Below, one piece after another: positions 34,258-46,880 of a DNA stretch of 64,000 nucleotides; the first letter of the stretch is position 1, and each line of letters starts with the position of its first letter. Below the pieces are notes generated by a model. It did not search any database. It was not told the DNA's origin and saw nothing but the letters and a program-made list of their open reading frames with translations. Location: positions 1,116,001 through 1,180,000 of the forward strand of contig NW_025954962.1 in the NCBI RefSeq assembly GCF_022376445.1. The letters run 5' to 3'. The position numbers were made by a program, and so were the translations under genes. The DNA comes from Fomitopsis serialis (lineage: Eukaryota; Basidiomycota; Agaricomycetes; Polyporales; Fomitopsidaceae).

Positions 34258-35427
34258 TCAGAACTCCTCCACCTCAATCGTGAAGCCACACTCGTGACAT
34301 ACTTGCTGGCCGACACCGTCTGCACCTTTCTCGACCACTCCGAAAACATGTTTGTGCTCCTGGTCCTTTCGCTTCTGCCAAACTGTTTCCCGTGTCCGTC
34401 TCCGCAGCTCCTTCAATCCTTCTTCGAATTTCTTATTCTTCTTCTTCTTCTTCTCAGCCGTCCGCCGCTCCCACTCTGCATCCAGGGCTTCCGGCGATCC
34501 CCACTTCTTCCATGCGAATTCCTCTACCTGATACCTGAGGAACAGCATCATGTTTGCAAAGGTGGATTTGTGAGGATTGGCCTTGAGCAGATGCGGCATT
34601 AGCTCTTGATCTCGGAGTTCCGCTGTAACACTCGTGAGCAGGGAGTAGCAAGGCGCGCAAGTCGACTAACCATCGGTCAATAGGTAATCCTGGCACCATA
34701 GCGTGAGCATGGTGTGCGTTTGCCAATTGCCACTGGTCGGCTTACCTCTTTACATTCTGTCTTTGTCAGAAGGCTATACTTCTCTGGCTTCTCGTTCTTG
34801 CATCTATTGCACACGAGACAGCCAAAGACCTTCTTATACGTCTGGTCTATGTCGATCGACTGACATTCTACGCATTTCGGGTTGAGATTTGGATCAAGGA
34901 AGAGCGCTGGAAGAGCCTATCAGCACCACTAACACGTTCAACGGAACGATGAGACGTACGAGGTTCCAAATTCTGCATCGCTCTTTGCCTTTCGCGTTCC
35001 TTCTCCTTGGCCCGTAATTGCTCGTCAATCTCCTTCCCGTCCTCCACTAAGAATCCTCCTTTGGAATTGACCATCTTCGATAAGTCATACTCGAAGTATT
35101 TCCCTAGCCGCGAGTCGCGTCTGAGTTTCGTAGGCGGCTTAGGGGCTGTTGGTGATGTTGAATCCGCAGGGACGACACCCATGGTCCGCTTGCCCTGGCT
35201 GTTGGGTACGGAAGAAGGACCGGCCTCCAATTCACGCTCACGTTGCCTAGCCTTCGCTGATGAACAAGAGAATGAACTCCCGGAAAGACGGGATGGCTGT
35301 GGATGCTCGCACCTTTCAGTCTGTTAAGCTCTACCCGCTTCACTTGCTCTGGAGTAAGCTCCAGATTTCCGGGTGGCCGCGGAGGGGGAGTCGTGAGCCT
35401 GGATGCGTTTGTATTTCCTTGCTCCAT
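34258..35427 (-). CDS. RAD14: DNA repair protein RAD14/XPA
   Basis: Damage-verification and scaffold factor of nucleotide excision repair in the nucleus. The N-terminal exon MEQGNTNASRLTTPPPRPPG then LTPEQVKRVELNRLK joins KARQRERELEAGPSSVPNSQ. The XPA core follows: YFEYDLSKMVNSKGGFLVED, the C4 zinc finger CVECQSIDIDQTYKKVFGCL then VCNRCKN, then KYSLLTKTECKEDYLLTD and ELRDQELMPHLLKANPHKST. The DNA-binding end reads FLRYQVEEFAWKKWGSPEAL, with a lysine-rich run coded by ctt repeats near 34437. The tail ends with a possible extra C-x2-C (VCHECGF) and EVEEF. The start ATG is at 35425-35427 and the stop TGA at 34258-34260. Confidence 0.93.
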
Positions 35428-35800
35428 AATGAGGTGAGTATGAATGGGTTCTAAGGCAAGACGGGAATCGCCGCTTTCTGTCGTGTACAATCTTCGTCGT
35501 TCGAGAGAGGCGTGGTTCCCGATTGGAATTAAGCGGGTCGATCTTTGTAAGCGCTGGCGCGGTCTGTGGCGCAGAGTCATGCGAGGTCCTGGACTCCTCA
35601 CTGGGAGCTGTTTAGACTGAGGCATAGACTGTATCGCCACTTCACATACGTTCGTATGCGGTGAAATTCGGAGTGAGTCAACCATGCATGAGATTACTGA
35701 GCGAACAGAGGAGCAAGTACAACAACAGATGACCGGACTGCGACGAAGTAATAGTACTGGTACCCCGAGTAGTACACCAACACAGAATATCCTCCCGGGA
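35428..35800. other. Intergenic between RAD14 and RPD3
   Basis: About 370 bases. RAD14 promoter and 3' flank of RPD3. The long minus frame here is a shadow continuing past the RAD14 start. Confidence 0.4.
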
Positions 35801-38115
35801 CTAGCTGGTGCCTGTACTCGACACCGGCGGGTCAACCGCCATGCCATTTGTGGGAGCAGCTACAGGAGGCTTTGACCTTGATCTGGCTCTGGCAGCGACG
35901 CTGGTCTGTCCAATGGAAGAATCGTCATCGATGTCCATGTCAGACTGCCCTGATGACCCGACGGTCATGCTTGGGGGTGGGGCACTGGCAACGGACGCCG
36001 CCGCACTAGGTCCCAGGCCGTGGGTAGTGCCGGTAGTCATAATGCCTACTGCTGCACGACGACCAGTCCCAGTGGCCACATTATCGCGCTCGGCATGACT
36101 GGCATGGTCGCGTCTGCCGCCTTCCCCCTCGTCATCGGAATCAGACAATTCGCCATCGGCTTGACGTCTTGCATCCAACAAACGCTGCGGACGTCGCTCA
36201 TCTCGAGAGATCATGTCTTCGTCCTCGTCTAGATCGTCCAGGAGGTCGTCCAAGGGTATCCGGGGTACATCTAATCTCCTGTCAACTTGATGATTAGAAC
36301 TCAAAGGATGTCTCGCCGACCTTGCATCTGAACACTCGGTGGTCCGCCAACATGTCTGAGATGTTCCAGTACGATGCCTTTGACACGGTCCAGATAGCCA
36401 GGACTATTCATGTCCTCCATGTTGGATGGCTTCACGTCTAGTTCATAATCCGGTCCAAAATACTCGTAGTACTCGTTCATCGGTATTTCTGACAAAGACA
36501 TTGAGGTGAAACTCGCGCCAAGAGGACAAAGCACTCACCTGAACCGAGTTCAACGCCAGCGGCGAGACCGGTTTCGTATGCCCAGCACCGACTGACATTA
36601 CGCATAGTGTAACCGCCACCCCCGAGGATGAGTAATGGCTTGTTGAAGGACTTCACGAATTTCACACAGCTGGCGTGACCTTCATGACCTCAATATCGCA
36701 TGGTAGTACGAGACAGGGATCCATCACATACCTTTCATGGACAGGTTGAGACAACCTAGTTTGTCACCGGAGAGCGAATCGGTACCACACTGCAGAACAA
36801 TAGCTCCTGGGTCGAAGCGTTCCATGACAGATCGGATTACCTGAAAACGCCGTAAGTGAGACGTGGATATCACTCCCGCCATCAATCACAGTACCGGTTC
36901 AAATACACTCTTGTAGCTCTCATCGGTGACACCGTCCCGAAGGGGAAAGTTGAGAGCGTAGTGCTTGCCCTTACCAATGCCCACATCCTGGTGTAAGGTG
37001 CATGTCCGTTGCGATAAATCAGTGAGACTATTGAGTACTGAGAGGTGCACGCACCCGGAGTTCGCCAGTACCTGGGAAGAACTCTCCGTACTTGTGAAAA
37101 CTGCAGGTCATCACACGATCTGTGGTGTAAAAGGCTTCCTCGACACCATCTCCATGGTGCACATCGATGTCGATGTACAGGACACGCGTGTGGTATCTGG
37201 ATAACGATGCTTGAGGTTTCGCCTCTATGAGGTTAGTCGAAGAAAAACCAACCGCAGCAGCTCAAGTATGCCTAGCACAATATCTAGAACCGTTTCAGAG
37301 TCATCGATGTAAAGCGACATGCCGCACATACGAACCATTGACGTAGCAGAAGCCACTGGCTTCACTTTTCTTTGCATGATGGAGCCCACCCGCCCAATTG
37401 ACTGCAATGTCACATTTGTCGCGACTTAATCGAGCAGCGCCCTCTTAAACGATCATGGTGAGCCGATGTGAATGGGCTGTGGCGTCATTACTCACCCATA
37501 GAGCCTCCCGCTGATATTGAGCAATACTCGAACAAGCCGTCGAACACCGGACAGTCATCGCCAACATTATCTGTTACAAAGGTGAACAAGTCTTCTTAGC
37601 ATATGCGCCAGAAATCAGGATAGGCACGGACATTTGTGCTGTTCCTTCGTATAATTGCCCATGCTGCTGGGCGTGATTCGACTGAGGAATTCGACATATT
37701 CATCAGAGTGGAACTGTGTCATCTCGCGTTTCGTCGCGGGTTTGGCACGCTATACAGCCGTTTAAGCCAGGCAGTGTGAATCAAATGCTGTATGTACGCA
37801 CGAAGATCTCCATTTTCTTGTAGAGGCCATAGTTCATTACCAGTGAATGGCACATCCGGATCCGCGTAGGCTTCATCCTGTAGTTATAAACGACAATGCA
37901 GGTATATGGAAGACGCAGCGATTACAGGTAAAAAGGATGCGACTCACGGATGACCGGGCCCATAATGGAAACCGCTCACGTCCGAATCGAAGAAGTAGCA
38001 CTAGCGGGGAACAGCCGTTAGCCTCGGAGTGCAAGTCACATAGAATGGGCAGGCAGATAATACACACGACACGCTTCTTGGGTTCTCCGTCTATGGGATT
38101 CATAACCGGCGCCAT
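35801..38115 (-). CDS. RPD3: Class I histone deacetylase RPD3
   Basis: Zinc hydrolase that removes acetyl groups from histone lysines; catalytic subunit of Rpd3L/Rpd3S-type complexes. Exons rebuild the full domain: [18 protein letters not shown], then [55 protein letters not shown], the catalytic [76 protein letters not shown] and [20 protein letters not shown]. The two His, the Asp and the His of the active site are all present. The C-terminal tail (about 150 residues) is acidic and low complexity: [20 protein letters not shown], ending in stop TAG at 35801-35803. The start ATG is at 38113-38115; a second in-frame Met is at 38103. More than ten introns. Confidence 0.95.
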
Positions 38116-38442
38116 GCTGCCTACCACAGGGAGAGTGAGGACGGAAGACCTGCCAAAGCCCAGCACAAGCTGCCGGTGCACTGTAGGCTGCTGCAGCCAG
38201 CTGCCACACGCCAGGCGCCGAGCGCCGCAACAACTTGCGGCACGTGACCAGAGTGCTTGTTTGGCAAAGGCATTTGATCCTAACAAATGACGTAACGTAT
38301 CGCATGCATGTTTTTCGTAAAGTATACTCTCGCCGTTGAATTGGCTCACAGGGCTCTGTACGAATTCACGCTACAGACAAAACATAACACGCTCTAGGAC
38401 TAAGACAGCATCGACAGTACGACTGAAAACCATGATTGGGAT
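38116..38442. other. Intergenic upstream of RPD3
   Basis: About 330 bases. RPD3 promoter and 3' end of the DinB-like gene. No other feature seen. Confidence 0.4.
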
Positions 38443-39263
38443 TTACATCTTGTGCTTGCCGAGCGGCGCTTGCGAACCGTTGTGTACCAACGTGGACGGC
38501 GCGAAGCCAAAGGATTCCTCCAGATGGATACCCTAGGTCACAGTGAGCCTGCGGAAGCTAGCAGACTGGCAGGCTGGATACGCACAAGTTCTCCAGCGAT
38601 GACCCGTACCTATACGTGACCGATTAGTCTTCAAAACACGAGATTCTGGAAGTCACTCTACCATTGACCAGTGATGGACTGCGTGTAATCCAGCAAACCA
38701 TAGCTTCAAAAGATGTTCAGTGATTGTTGAGATACATCAAGCAAAACTCACCTCTCGCCCGAACGTCGTCTGTACGACCTGTGGATATGGAGTAATAGCA
38801 TGCAGCATGATGGGTTCTTCCATCTTTGCTTTTGGCACGGTTTGATTCAGTTGCTCAATCGCAGCGTCCAATGCATCCCGTGCTGCTTGACGATCACTCT
38901 CCATGGGGGTGTTGCGCGACCTCACATCGTAGTTGAGAACATGCGGTGACGGAGTTGACAGGCACTCCATGAGGAGTACAAAATGGTCCCTCGCGTGCCT
39001 CAAGTGTTTCCCTGACGAGCTGTGAGGGAGAGCAGACTACGGATTGAGTGGGCTATACCTATCGTCGAGCCAGGAAGATATTGTGAGTGCACTGTAAGCT
39101 GGTCATCCGAGGTCAGGGTTGCGTCGACCAGATCGACAGCCTGACGCAAGACGATCGTGGACACCTCCAATAACCTAGCCAGCGCCGTGGCTTCGTCAGC
39201 TTGTTCATGGGCAATGCAGCTGGCTGCATCTGCGTGCCTGTGAGGTGCAGGACCAGGCGACAT
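38443..39263 (-). CDS. DinB-superfamily four-helix protein
   Basis: Small fungal protein of the DinB/YfiT-like four-helix fold, often metal-binding; function unknown. The N-terminus MSPGPAPHRHADAASCIAHE is followed by LARLLEVSTIVLRQAVDLVD and HSQYLPGSTIG. The middle exon reads KHLRHARDHFVLLMECLSTP, then DYDVRSRNTP-like residues (YDVRSRNTPMESDRQAARDA). Later exons give LWFAGLHAVHHWSM, VRVIAGEL and GIHLEESFGFAPSTLVHNGS, with stop TAA at 38443-38445. Conserved His residues (ARDH, GLHAVHHW) fit a metal site. The start ATG is at 39261-39263. About five exons with GT-AG introns. The family call rests on the GLHAxHHW motif and helix pattern. Confidence 0.78.
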
Positions 39264-39798
39264 GTCGTGGGAGAAGATGGTGGTTTATGAGTGAGGGCGG
39301 GGACCCGAGAAGTGCTTCGCAACGAGGTTCCCATGCACTCGGCCGAGGAGGTGTCGCGAGTCACGCAAAGGCCATCCGAGAGAGAATCGCGGGCGGACAT
39401 AGAGAAGCAGTATATTCAGCGTGGGGATAGTATGTACGACATGAGCGAAGCACAGCGATTGTTTCTCTGCAAAATTTCGGAGTACCCATCGACGAGTAAT
39501 CCGAACTCAAAGCGAGAACGGCAACCGTCCCTCTACCAGAATTGAGCCCGCACCATACTGCTGAGAGATGGAGGGTGAGAGACAGGAAGAACAACATAGC
39601 ACCCGTCTTCCGTCGTCGTCGTTCTGGTCAACGTGTGTCTGCACTGCACGTCCGCGCGGGTTCCCGAATGATTGCTGACTAAGCAACCGAGCCCGCTCAA
39701 AGCCCGCTATAATAGGTATCACGCTGGCGATGCTGTACTGGCTAGCGACTTCACACTGACCTCACGTCTTTCCGCACTCCCCTCCTCAGTCCACCACC
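39264..39798. promoter_or_regulatory. Divergent intergenic region between DinB-like gene and LSC2
   Basis: About 535 bases between divergent start codons. A pyrimidine-rich stretch (cacgtctttccgcactcccctcctc) lies just before the LSC2 ATG, typical of basidiomycete core promoters. No gene here is credible. Confidence 0.4.
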
Positions 39799-41516
39799 AT
39801 GTTCGCAGCTCTGCGGAAGGCCCCTTCTATTGCTCGGGTGAGCCCCAACACGCGCAATCTGCTCAGAAACATACCTGACTAGTCACCCAGGTCGCGTCTG
39901 CCGGTCAGAGGCGCTTCCTCTCCATACATGAATACCAGTCCGTGACGCTGTTGAACTCCGTACGTACGCTCGTGGTCATATCCTAGTGATCGCTCATGTT
40001 GCATACAGTACGGCATACCCACTCCGAAGAGCATACCTGCTAAGTCTCCGGAAGAGGCGTTCGAGGCAGCGCGTCAGTTCGGTACGTGTTTGCATTCACG
40101 TGTCCGCAGTGTGAGCCCAATGAGTCTGTCTATGCAAAGAATCCACCGGCTGTGTCATCAAAGCTCAAGTACTCGCTGGCGGACGAGGAAAGGGCAAATT
40201 CGACAATGGGTTCCAAGGAGGTGTTCATTTGGTTTCAAGGTACGTCCCCGTGTGGTCCGTAAGATGTATTTGACGTGCTGTAGTCCGGAACAGGCGAAGG
40301 AATTTGCACCAAGATGCTTGGAGCCAAATTGATCACGAAGCAGACTGGGGCCTCAGGGCGCATTTGTAACGCGGTAGGTCTTTCGTGCCAACCAAAGCAC
40401 GACCTCCTACATCTTGTTGTCAGGTCATGCTCGCTGAGCGCGAGAACGCGTCCCACGAGTACTACGTCGCAGTACTCAATGATCGCAAACCGAGGGTCCG
40501 TGCTCGTCGTTTCTGCTCAGGGTGGTATGAACATCGAAGAAGTGGCTGCTAAGGATCCTAGCGCCATCATCACAACACCTATCACTTCGAGAAGGTCTTA
40601 GCAAGTCCGAGGCCTAGGGTTGCGAAGAAGCTTGGCTTCAAGAGCGAAGCAGCAGTTAACGAGGCTGCGGACATCTTCATCAACTTGTACAAGATCTTCA
40701 AGGAGAAAGACGCCACGCAGATTGAGATCAACCCATTGGGTGAGACCGCTGATGGGCGTGTTCTCTGGTATGTATGACGAAGCGGCGTTGTTCCGTGACG
40801 TTGAAAGACCTTTCATGATAGCATGGATGCGAAGTTTGGCTTCGACGACAATGCCGATTTCCGCCAACAAGACATCTTCGCCCTCCGAGACATCACACAA
40901 GAGGAGCCTTCCGAAGTCGAGGCCCAGAAGGCGAACCTAAACTTCATCAAGTTGGACGGTAACATTGGCTGCTTGGTCAACGGCGCGGGTCTTGCAATGG
41001 CAACCATGGATGTCCTCGCTCTTCACGGTGGCAACCCGGCTAACTTCCTTGATGTTGGAGGGTGAGTATGAATGTTCCGCGCTTGTCGCGGCTCGTTGAA
41101 AGCTCTACTCTGCCAGGGGTGCAACTCCGGAAACTGTGAAGACCGCATTCGGGATCTTGCTTGCTGACCCTAAGGTCAAGACCATCTTCATCAACATCTT
41201 TGGCGGTACGCTATGCACACCATACCTGCGATCAACTCCCGACTGAGACAGACACTTGCAGGTATCATGCGCTGTGACTATATTGCCGAAGGTGTCATTC
41301 GGGCGACGAAGGAATTGGGGTTGAGCATTCCTCTGGTTGTTCGCTTGAAGGGTACCAAGGAAGCTGAGGCGAAACAGTACGTCACCGTATCAAAAATCTA
41401 TCCATGCAGCTCACCAGTCGGCTCCCAGGATGATTCGCGAGTCTGGTCTAAAGATCATGCCCTTTGACGAGCTAGACGAGGCGGCGGAGAGTGCTGTACT
41501 GCTCGCCAGCCCGTAG
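39799..41516 (+). CDS. LSC2: Succinate-CoA ligase beta subunit, mitochondrial (LSC2/SUCLA2), with several frame breaks
   Basis: TCA-cycle enzyme subunit with an ATP-grasp domain. Intact parts: presequence [14 protein letters not shown] (ATG 39799), [56 protein letters not shown] and [15 protein letters not shown]. From 40307 to 40619 the frame breaks repeatedly: [20 protein letters not shown] is in another frame from the preceding EQAKEF. So are [23 protein letters not shown], and LSKSEA. From about 40619 it is clean again: [90 protein letters not shown]. It ends VLLASP with TAG at 41514-41516. It is either a damaged gene or a locally poor sequence; flanking exons and intron sites look under selection. 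Confidence 0.85.
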
Positions 41517-41681
41517 ATCTCAGAGGATAACCTGGTACCTTCGACTTGCCATTAGAGTAGGTCTATAATCCGAGCTGGTGGGCAAGAATATGTATACGCG
41601 GGCACAAGTCGCTTGCGGGAGGGTATGAATATGTAACAGCACTGCAGTATTGAGATGATGAGAAGCGTACTCTACAAGACT

Positions 41682-44600
41682 TCACCACGTCGGGCGCGCG
41701 GAGTAGGCAGGTGTGGTAGGGTAGGGTGGCTGCTGCGGGGGATGGCCGGTAGGTGCAGGAATGCTAGATCCGCCTGAGGCGTGCTCGAAGTTGCCGCGCA
41801 TTTGTCCGCGGTTTGGGGGAGCTGGTGTATAGCCGTGAGGCGGCTGCGCGTGCATCCCGGACGGCGAATGCATCATGACAGGACTACTGCTGTATAGGGC
41901 ATGCGCCGGCTGCATCATAGGACTCATCATGGCTCCGCGACCCTGCACCCCGTTGGGTGGCTGTTGTGGGTTTGGCATACCGGACGATATATACAAAGGA
42001 ACTGGCCCGGGAGACGGATACGGGACGAATGGGGGTGCATATGAGGATGTCATGGGGCGCATTAGGTTGGTCTGTGGTTGAGGTCCGCCAATTGGCATCC
42101 ACACGGGTTGAGCATACGGCGATGGCGGACCATTGACCATCATTGGCCGAGGTATAGGGCTCGGTGCCATTTGAGGATACACGACGGTTGGGCTTGGTGA
42201 GTGGCTGAGAACCGGAGATGGATAAGGATACGGAGGGCGAAGACTGGCAGGCTGATACGGGAATGCCGGTCTTGAAGCTGGGGCACTGGAGGCAGAGCCC
42301 ACCCGGGCGGAAGGATTGTATTCCTTTGAGGAGATTTGACAGAAGATGTCGGGACCTGTTGGAAGGCACGTGTAACATCGTACGAAGACATCCTCGCCGG
42401 ACCCGACCCAGAGGGCGGAGGTGTTCCACCGTCTTCTGACTTGACATCTTGCAAGGAGAAGGATACAGCAGTCAAATCGTCGGCGATACCCTCAAGAGAG
42501 TTCACTGACGGCAATGCAGCCTTGTCAGATGTCTGAGACCAAACCGCCTTCAGGAGTTCCGGGTCTGGGACTCCTCTGGAGGTGAATCCTTTATAGGGAA
42601 TGCTCTCGGAGGCTTCGACCAAGTACCATTGGCTACTACGGGCGACGAAGTTTGGCCCAATTGAGACTTGAAATTATGTCAGTACAAAGCCGAGAGCACA
42701 ATCGTGAGTGATAAACGCACCACATGCTTGTCGAAGGTGCTCGTAGTGACACTTGACGTGATAGCTGGTTGTTCCGCGAGCGGCTTGCTCCCGTCGCTGC
42801 GCCCAGATGGACCCTCTACGGGCCTTGAACCAGATTGAGCCCTCGTTTGTGTGGTGTTTTCCCGTGACGCTGTGCTCTCAACGGCATTCGGCTCGTCTAT
42901 TTCGCTACTGACCACGAAGCTCACCGACACCGGCTGTGCAGCATCGTCAACTTTCGCATCACGGTGAGAAGCAACGCCAGAACCAACGAGATTTGTGACT
43001 GCGCTGGCGACTTGACAGACGTACTTGGAAGCCGACTAGGAGAGGTGGGCTCGCTCTTGGGAAGCGATGCTTGTTCCCGAAAGGAACTTCGGGAGGCGGC
43101 GACCTACTCGTTGTGTCTAATCCAGGATGGACATTGGCAGCATCCTGAACTAGTTGCGCAGAGTTCGGAGCGGGCCTCCTCCAGCTCGGGGTCTCAGGTT
43201 CGCAGGAAACGGGTTTGGCGCTGCGAGTACTGGCAGGCTTTGGCGGTAGATGTACCACCGGACCAGCGCTTCCCGACTCTCCTGGAGGTATAGGTGGTCG
43301 CTTGTGCGGCAGCGCCACGCGATACCGTGCATGAGGACCCTTGCTCCCCGGTGACTCGTGAAATAAGTGGTCGTCAACTGCGACGTCCCGGCGAGGATTG
43401 CCACCGATGGGAGGGACCCATGAGTAGATGGCCGACCAAACGAAGGTGGCGCTCCGAAAACTATGGAGTTGCTTTGGTCGAATAGGTGGTAACCGGGGTG
43501 AGGTCGCCTTCGACAGCTTCACGGTGAACGCATTCCATGCAGGCTTGGGAGAACGGGGTGGCTCTTTCCCAGTCACGTCGAAGACCTCACTCGGCAAGGC
43601 AATATCAGGACCACCTTGTTTTGGCCTGAGCGCAGGTGGCAGCCACTTATCCGGCTTCGGCGGATCCTCCTTCGGATGCATATCATCCAAAGCCCCTTTG
43701 ATTCGGGAGATCACATCGTTGAGAGCTGACATAGGTGCTTCTCGATAAGATGGCGTGAGCGGAGAGCGCTGAGGGCCGTGACCATGGTGCCCTTGTAGCA
43801 TATGGTTTGTGCCGGAGTGCACCCTGTCGTCAAATGGCGATGCTGTGAAGGCGAGATGCGCGACGGGACTACAAGAGAATTGCCTGGGGGTCCAGATGTA
43901 TCCGGTGGGATGATCTGCACTCGCAAGTGCTCCTTCAACACAGTGGACCCAGTGCCTTCAGCTGCGTGCGTTGAAGAATCATGAATCATAGGTTTGCGTC
44001 TCCACGAGCCATCATCGCTTTGGGCTACCGGGAGCGATAGACCTGACGCCGAGGCATCATCCTCGAAGAAATCAACTGCGCTGGCCCTGGGTGGTCGTAT
44101 GGACGATCGTTCTGACAGCGTCGGTTCAGCAATCGTTTCTGCACCCACAAATTTGCCCATATCTGAGAAATCCACGACCTCTACATCATCGCCACCCCTT
44201 AGATGCAGGGACTCGACCTCTGCGAGCAAGGGTAATGGCGGTGGAGGCAGTGCAGATGCTCCAGGTACAGGGTCACGTGGGCCGTCGATCGGGGAGCTCG
44301 ACTTCGCCACGAATCGGACTCCATTGCTGGGGACAGCTGGTCCTGGCCCGCCATAGCGGTAGATGACATACGGCGGCCTTGTAGTGGTCGAGCCATGCCA
44401 GTCGACGACGACGACCTACTGAAGACTGGTTTCGACGCAGAGGGTGGGACTGAATCTGGTGTCAGAGGTTCAGTCGCTCCCGCAGATTGTTGTGCGCTGC
44501 GAACTGCGTCCTCGATGACTCCGATCACCTGTGAAACGAATCAGTATATCATCCAGTGAGACGAGCTGAAAACAAACCTGAGTTTCTGAGACAGACGTCG

Positions 44601-46880
44601 CAGCAAGTTTTCCCTGTTCCTCTTTGGCTTTCAGCCGTGGCTCCAACTCAGCCGCTTTTTTCCGAGCGCGCTCCCTCTCCCGCTCACGTTCCTCTTCTTC
44701 CTGCTGCCGACGTAACCTCGCACGTTCAGCTGCGCTCTGCATCTCCTTCTTGTGTACCTCGTTCAGATCGACTACAGGTGCGGCTGAAGGCGGAGCTGAA
44801 TCTGTGGGCAGGATGGGTGATGCAACTGCCTGAGAGTCCGCTGAGACAACAACAGGCCGCGAGGTGTCTGGTGGAGGCTCGGCGGTCAAACCGGAGGTCT
44901 CCCGTCGGTGTGCGTCTGGTGAGAGGGGTGCTCGGCCTCCATGCTGTGGCGATCGCATTTCAGACAAATGAGGGGGCAATTGCCGGCTCAATTCCCTCTG
45001 GGGGTCTCGTGCAGCATGTATCGGAAGCGGTGGTGGCGGCATTGCCGACATGCGCGGAGGGCGCTCGTCATGATGTCCAGTGTGCGGTGGCATACTGTGT
45101 GGACCCGATGGTCATTCGTGCGCCCCTGATATCCATGCGAAGGAGTGCGAGCAAAGGCGGGTGGGGGCTGGGTCTCGTGCCTATGAACGTCACGCTCGTA
45201 ATTCCGGGAGAAGGGACCAACAGGCTCGCCTGCAGGACGAGGTCCATCATGGCGACGGTCAATGCTACTGGGCCCTTTCTGCAGAAGCTGGACATTTTGT
45301 GAGTGTACATGAGGTGGCATGTCCCTGCCGCCTCTTGACTCGGTCGGCGAGACGACTTGGTCTGAACGGCTGCCTCTCCGCACGAAGTACGACGTCTGCG
45401 CACCAGGACCTGGACCCGGACCTGGACGATGAGGGGGGTGTGAAGAAGAGTACGGTTCCAGCCTGTTGGAGCGTTCGTTGAACAGCACTTTGGATTCTGA
45501 CGGAGAATGGACCGATTGTGACGAAGCGGAAGACGGTGCGGCATTGGCAAAGTGTTCGCGTTGGCCATTCGTGAAGTTCGTCGTGAGCCTGGTACGTGGC
45601 CAACTTCTGTCGAAATCATCGCAAATCTCTCCTCCTTGCTGACTGGCTGGTCTAGATGAGGGACGCTCTCCGCTGGAGGACCCGGATCTTCGTCACCCCC
45701 GGCTGACCCTGGCGCATCTTTGGATGACAACGGTTGTTTAGATACCTCGGTGGCCTCGATCTTGTACTGCCGGCCATCACCAAACTCGATGACGCCGTCA
45801 AGGAAGTTGTCGTCATCTTCCTCCATCTGAACAAGCACAATTCGGATCCCAGATTCAAAGGAAGACATAAGTCAGGAGACACACCTCGTCCCAGTGGTGA
45901 GCATTTGGATCGAGATGGACGCCTCGAAACGTGTCGGCCTGAGCTGTCATGGCCTGCTGCTGTGCAGCGGCAGCCTGTGCAGCCTCTTTCTTCTCAGTGA
46001 GCTTGGAAGCATGCCCTAGCGCAACTATGAGATCACAGAATAGACATTGCCCGAACAACTCACCTTGTGCCACCTCCGCTGCAGTTGGAAAGTCATTCGC
46101 CGCCGCGTCCAGCTTGTTCACGACAGACGCGGCACTTCTTGCGCTGCTCCATGCAGGTTTACCAGAGCTATCCCTCTTTACAGACGACACAAACATCTCT
46201 GTTGCGCCCCGCGGTTGCGGTTGAATGACCTTACCGGCGGGCGGAGGTTGCGGAGCATACCCTGGGCTGTTCGTGGCGCCAGAGGCAGAGGCGGTGCTTT
46301 AGTATTCGTGGCCGATGAAGGCGCAGGGATAGCGGGGGAGACTGAAGAAGGGGGTCGGGACCATCCTGGTCCAGTGGTAGATGACTGCGCTGTTGCCGTA
46401 AGCTTCGCTGTTACAAGCCGTGAGTGAGAGACAGAGGTCTGAAGCGAGGGTTTCGCTTTAAGCAAAGCTGAGATTAACCATGAATGCTTCGTAAAGGTAA
46501 GATGGGTGACGCACGGGTTGCACTGCCAGTTTTTGCTGTCACAGATGTAGATAGGGTCTGGCCTGAAGGGGACGAGGAGTGGGTCTTCTCCAGGAACTTC
46601 TTGTTGATGTTACTGTGAGTAAATTTCTTCTGATGAGGCACCCCAGGAGCCGCCGCATTGGAGTTTGTGCCATTTGCAGGACTCCCTCTGAGCGGGCTGA
46701 GTGCCGACCCGGGCGAAAGAGACATGGGGCTTGCCGCCTCCGCATGGCCCTGTACCTCTGAGATCACAGAGAATGGCCCTTGTCAGGCGATGTTCGAGAC
46801 GGGGAAATGGTATCCGCGTCATTTGCTGCTTCGACCTTATTGGTGTCCACAGGTTGGTTCAGTGTTGCGGTGTCGGCCAT
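41682..46880 (-). CDS. Very long low-complexity protein with conserved acidic and helical blocks, function unknown
   Basis: Family not named. The start ATG (46878-46880) gives MADTATLNQPVDTNK. A likely intron then leads to GHAEAASPMSLSPGSALSPL and the block KFTHSNINKKFLEKTHSS. Later blocks are LVTAKLTATAQSSTTGPGWS, KVIQPQPRGATEMFVSS, NDFPTAAEVAQ, ADTFRGVHLDPNAHHWDE and MEEDDDNFLDGVIEFGDGRQ then YKIEATEV. A Glu/Arg coiled coil (RARLRRQQEEEERERERERA) lies near 44650-44750. The C-terminal part is Pro/Ser/Met-rich (PPYPYPSPVLSHSPSP) and ends PTTPAYSARPTW at stop 41682. The frame changes several times, some without clear intron signals. The exon structure is uncertain and the single span is my best outer limit. 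No membrane spans. Confidence 0.6.

Noticed and set aside
35428..35847. Upstream extension of the RAD14 frame to 35847
   Set aside because: The conserved start is the Met at 35427. The upstream residues look like random sequence.
40307..40619. Extra introns as explanation for the LSC2 frame changes
   Set aside because: The frame changes occur within a few bases inside conserved residues, with no room for an intron.
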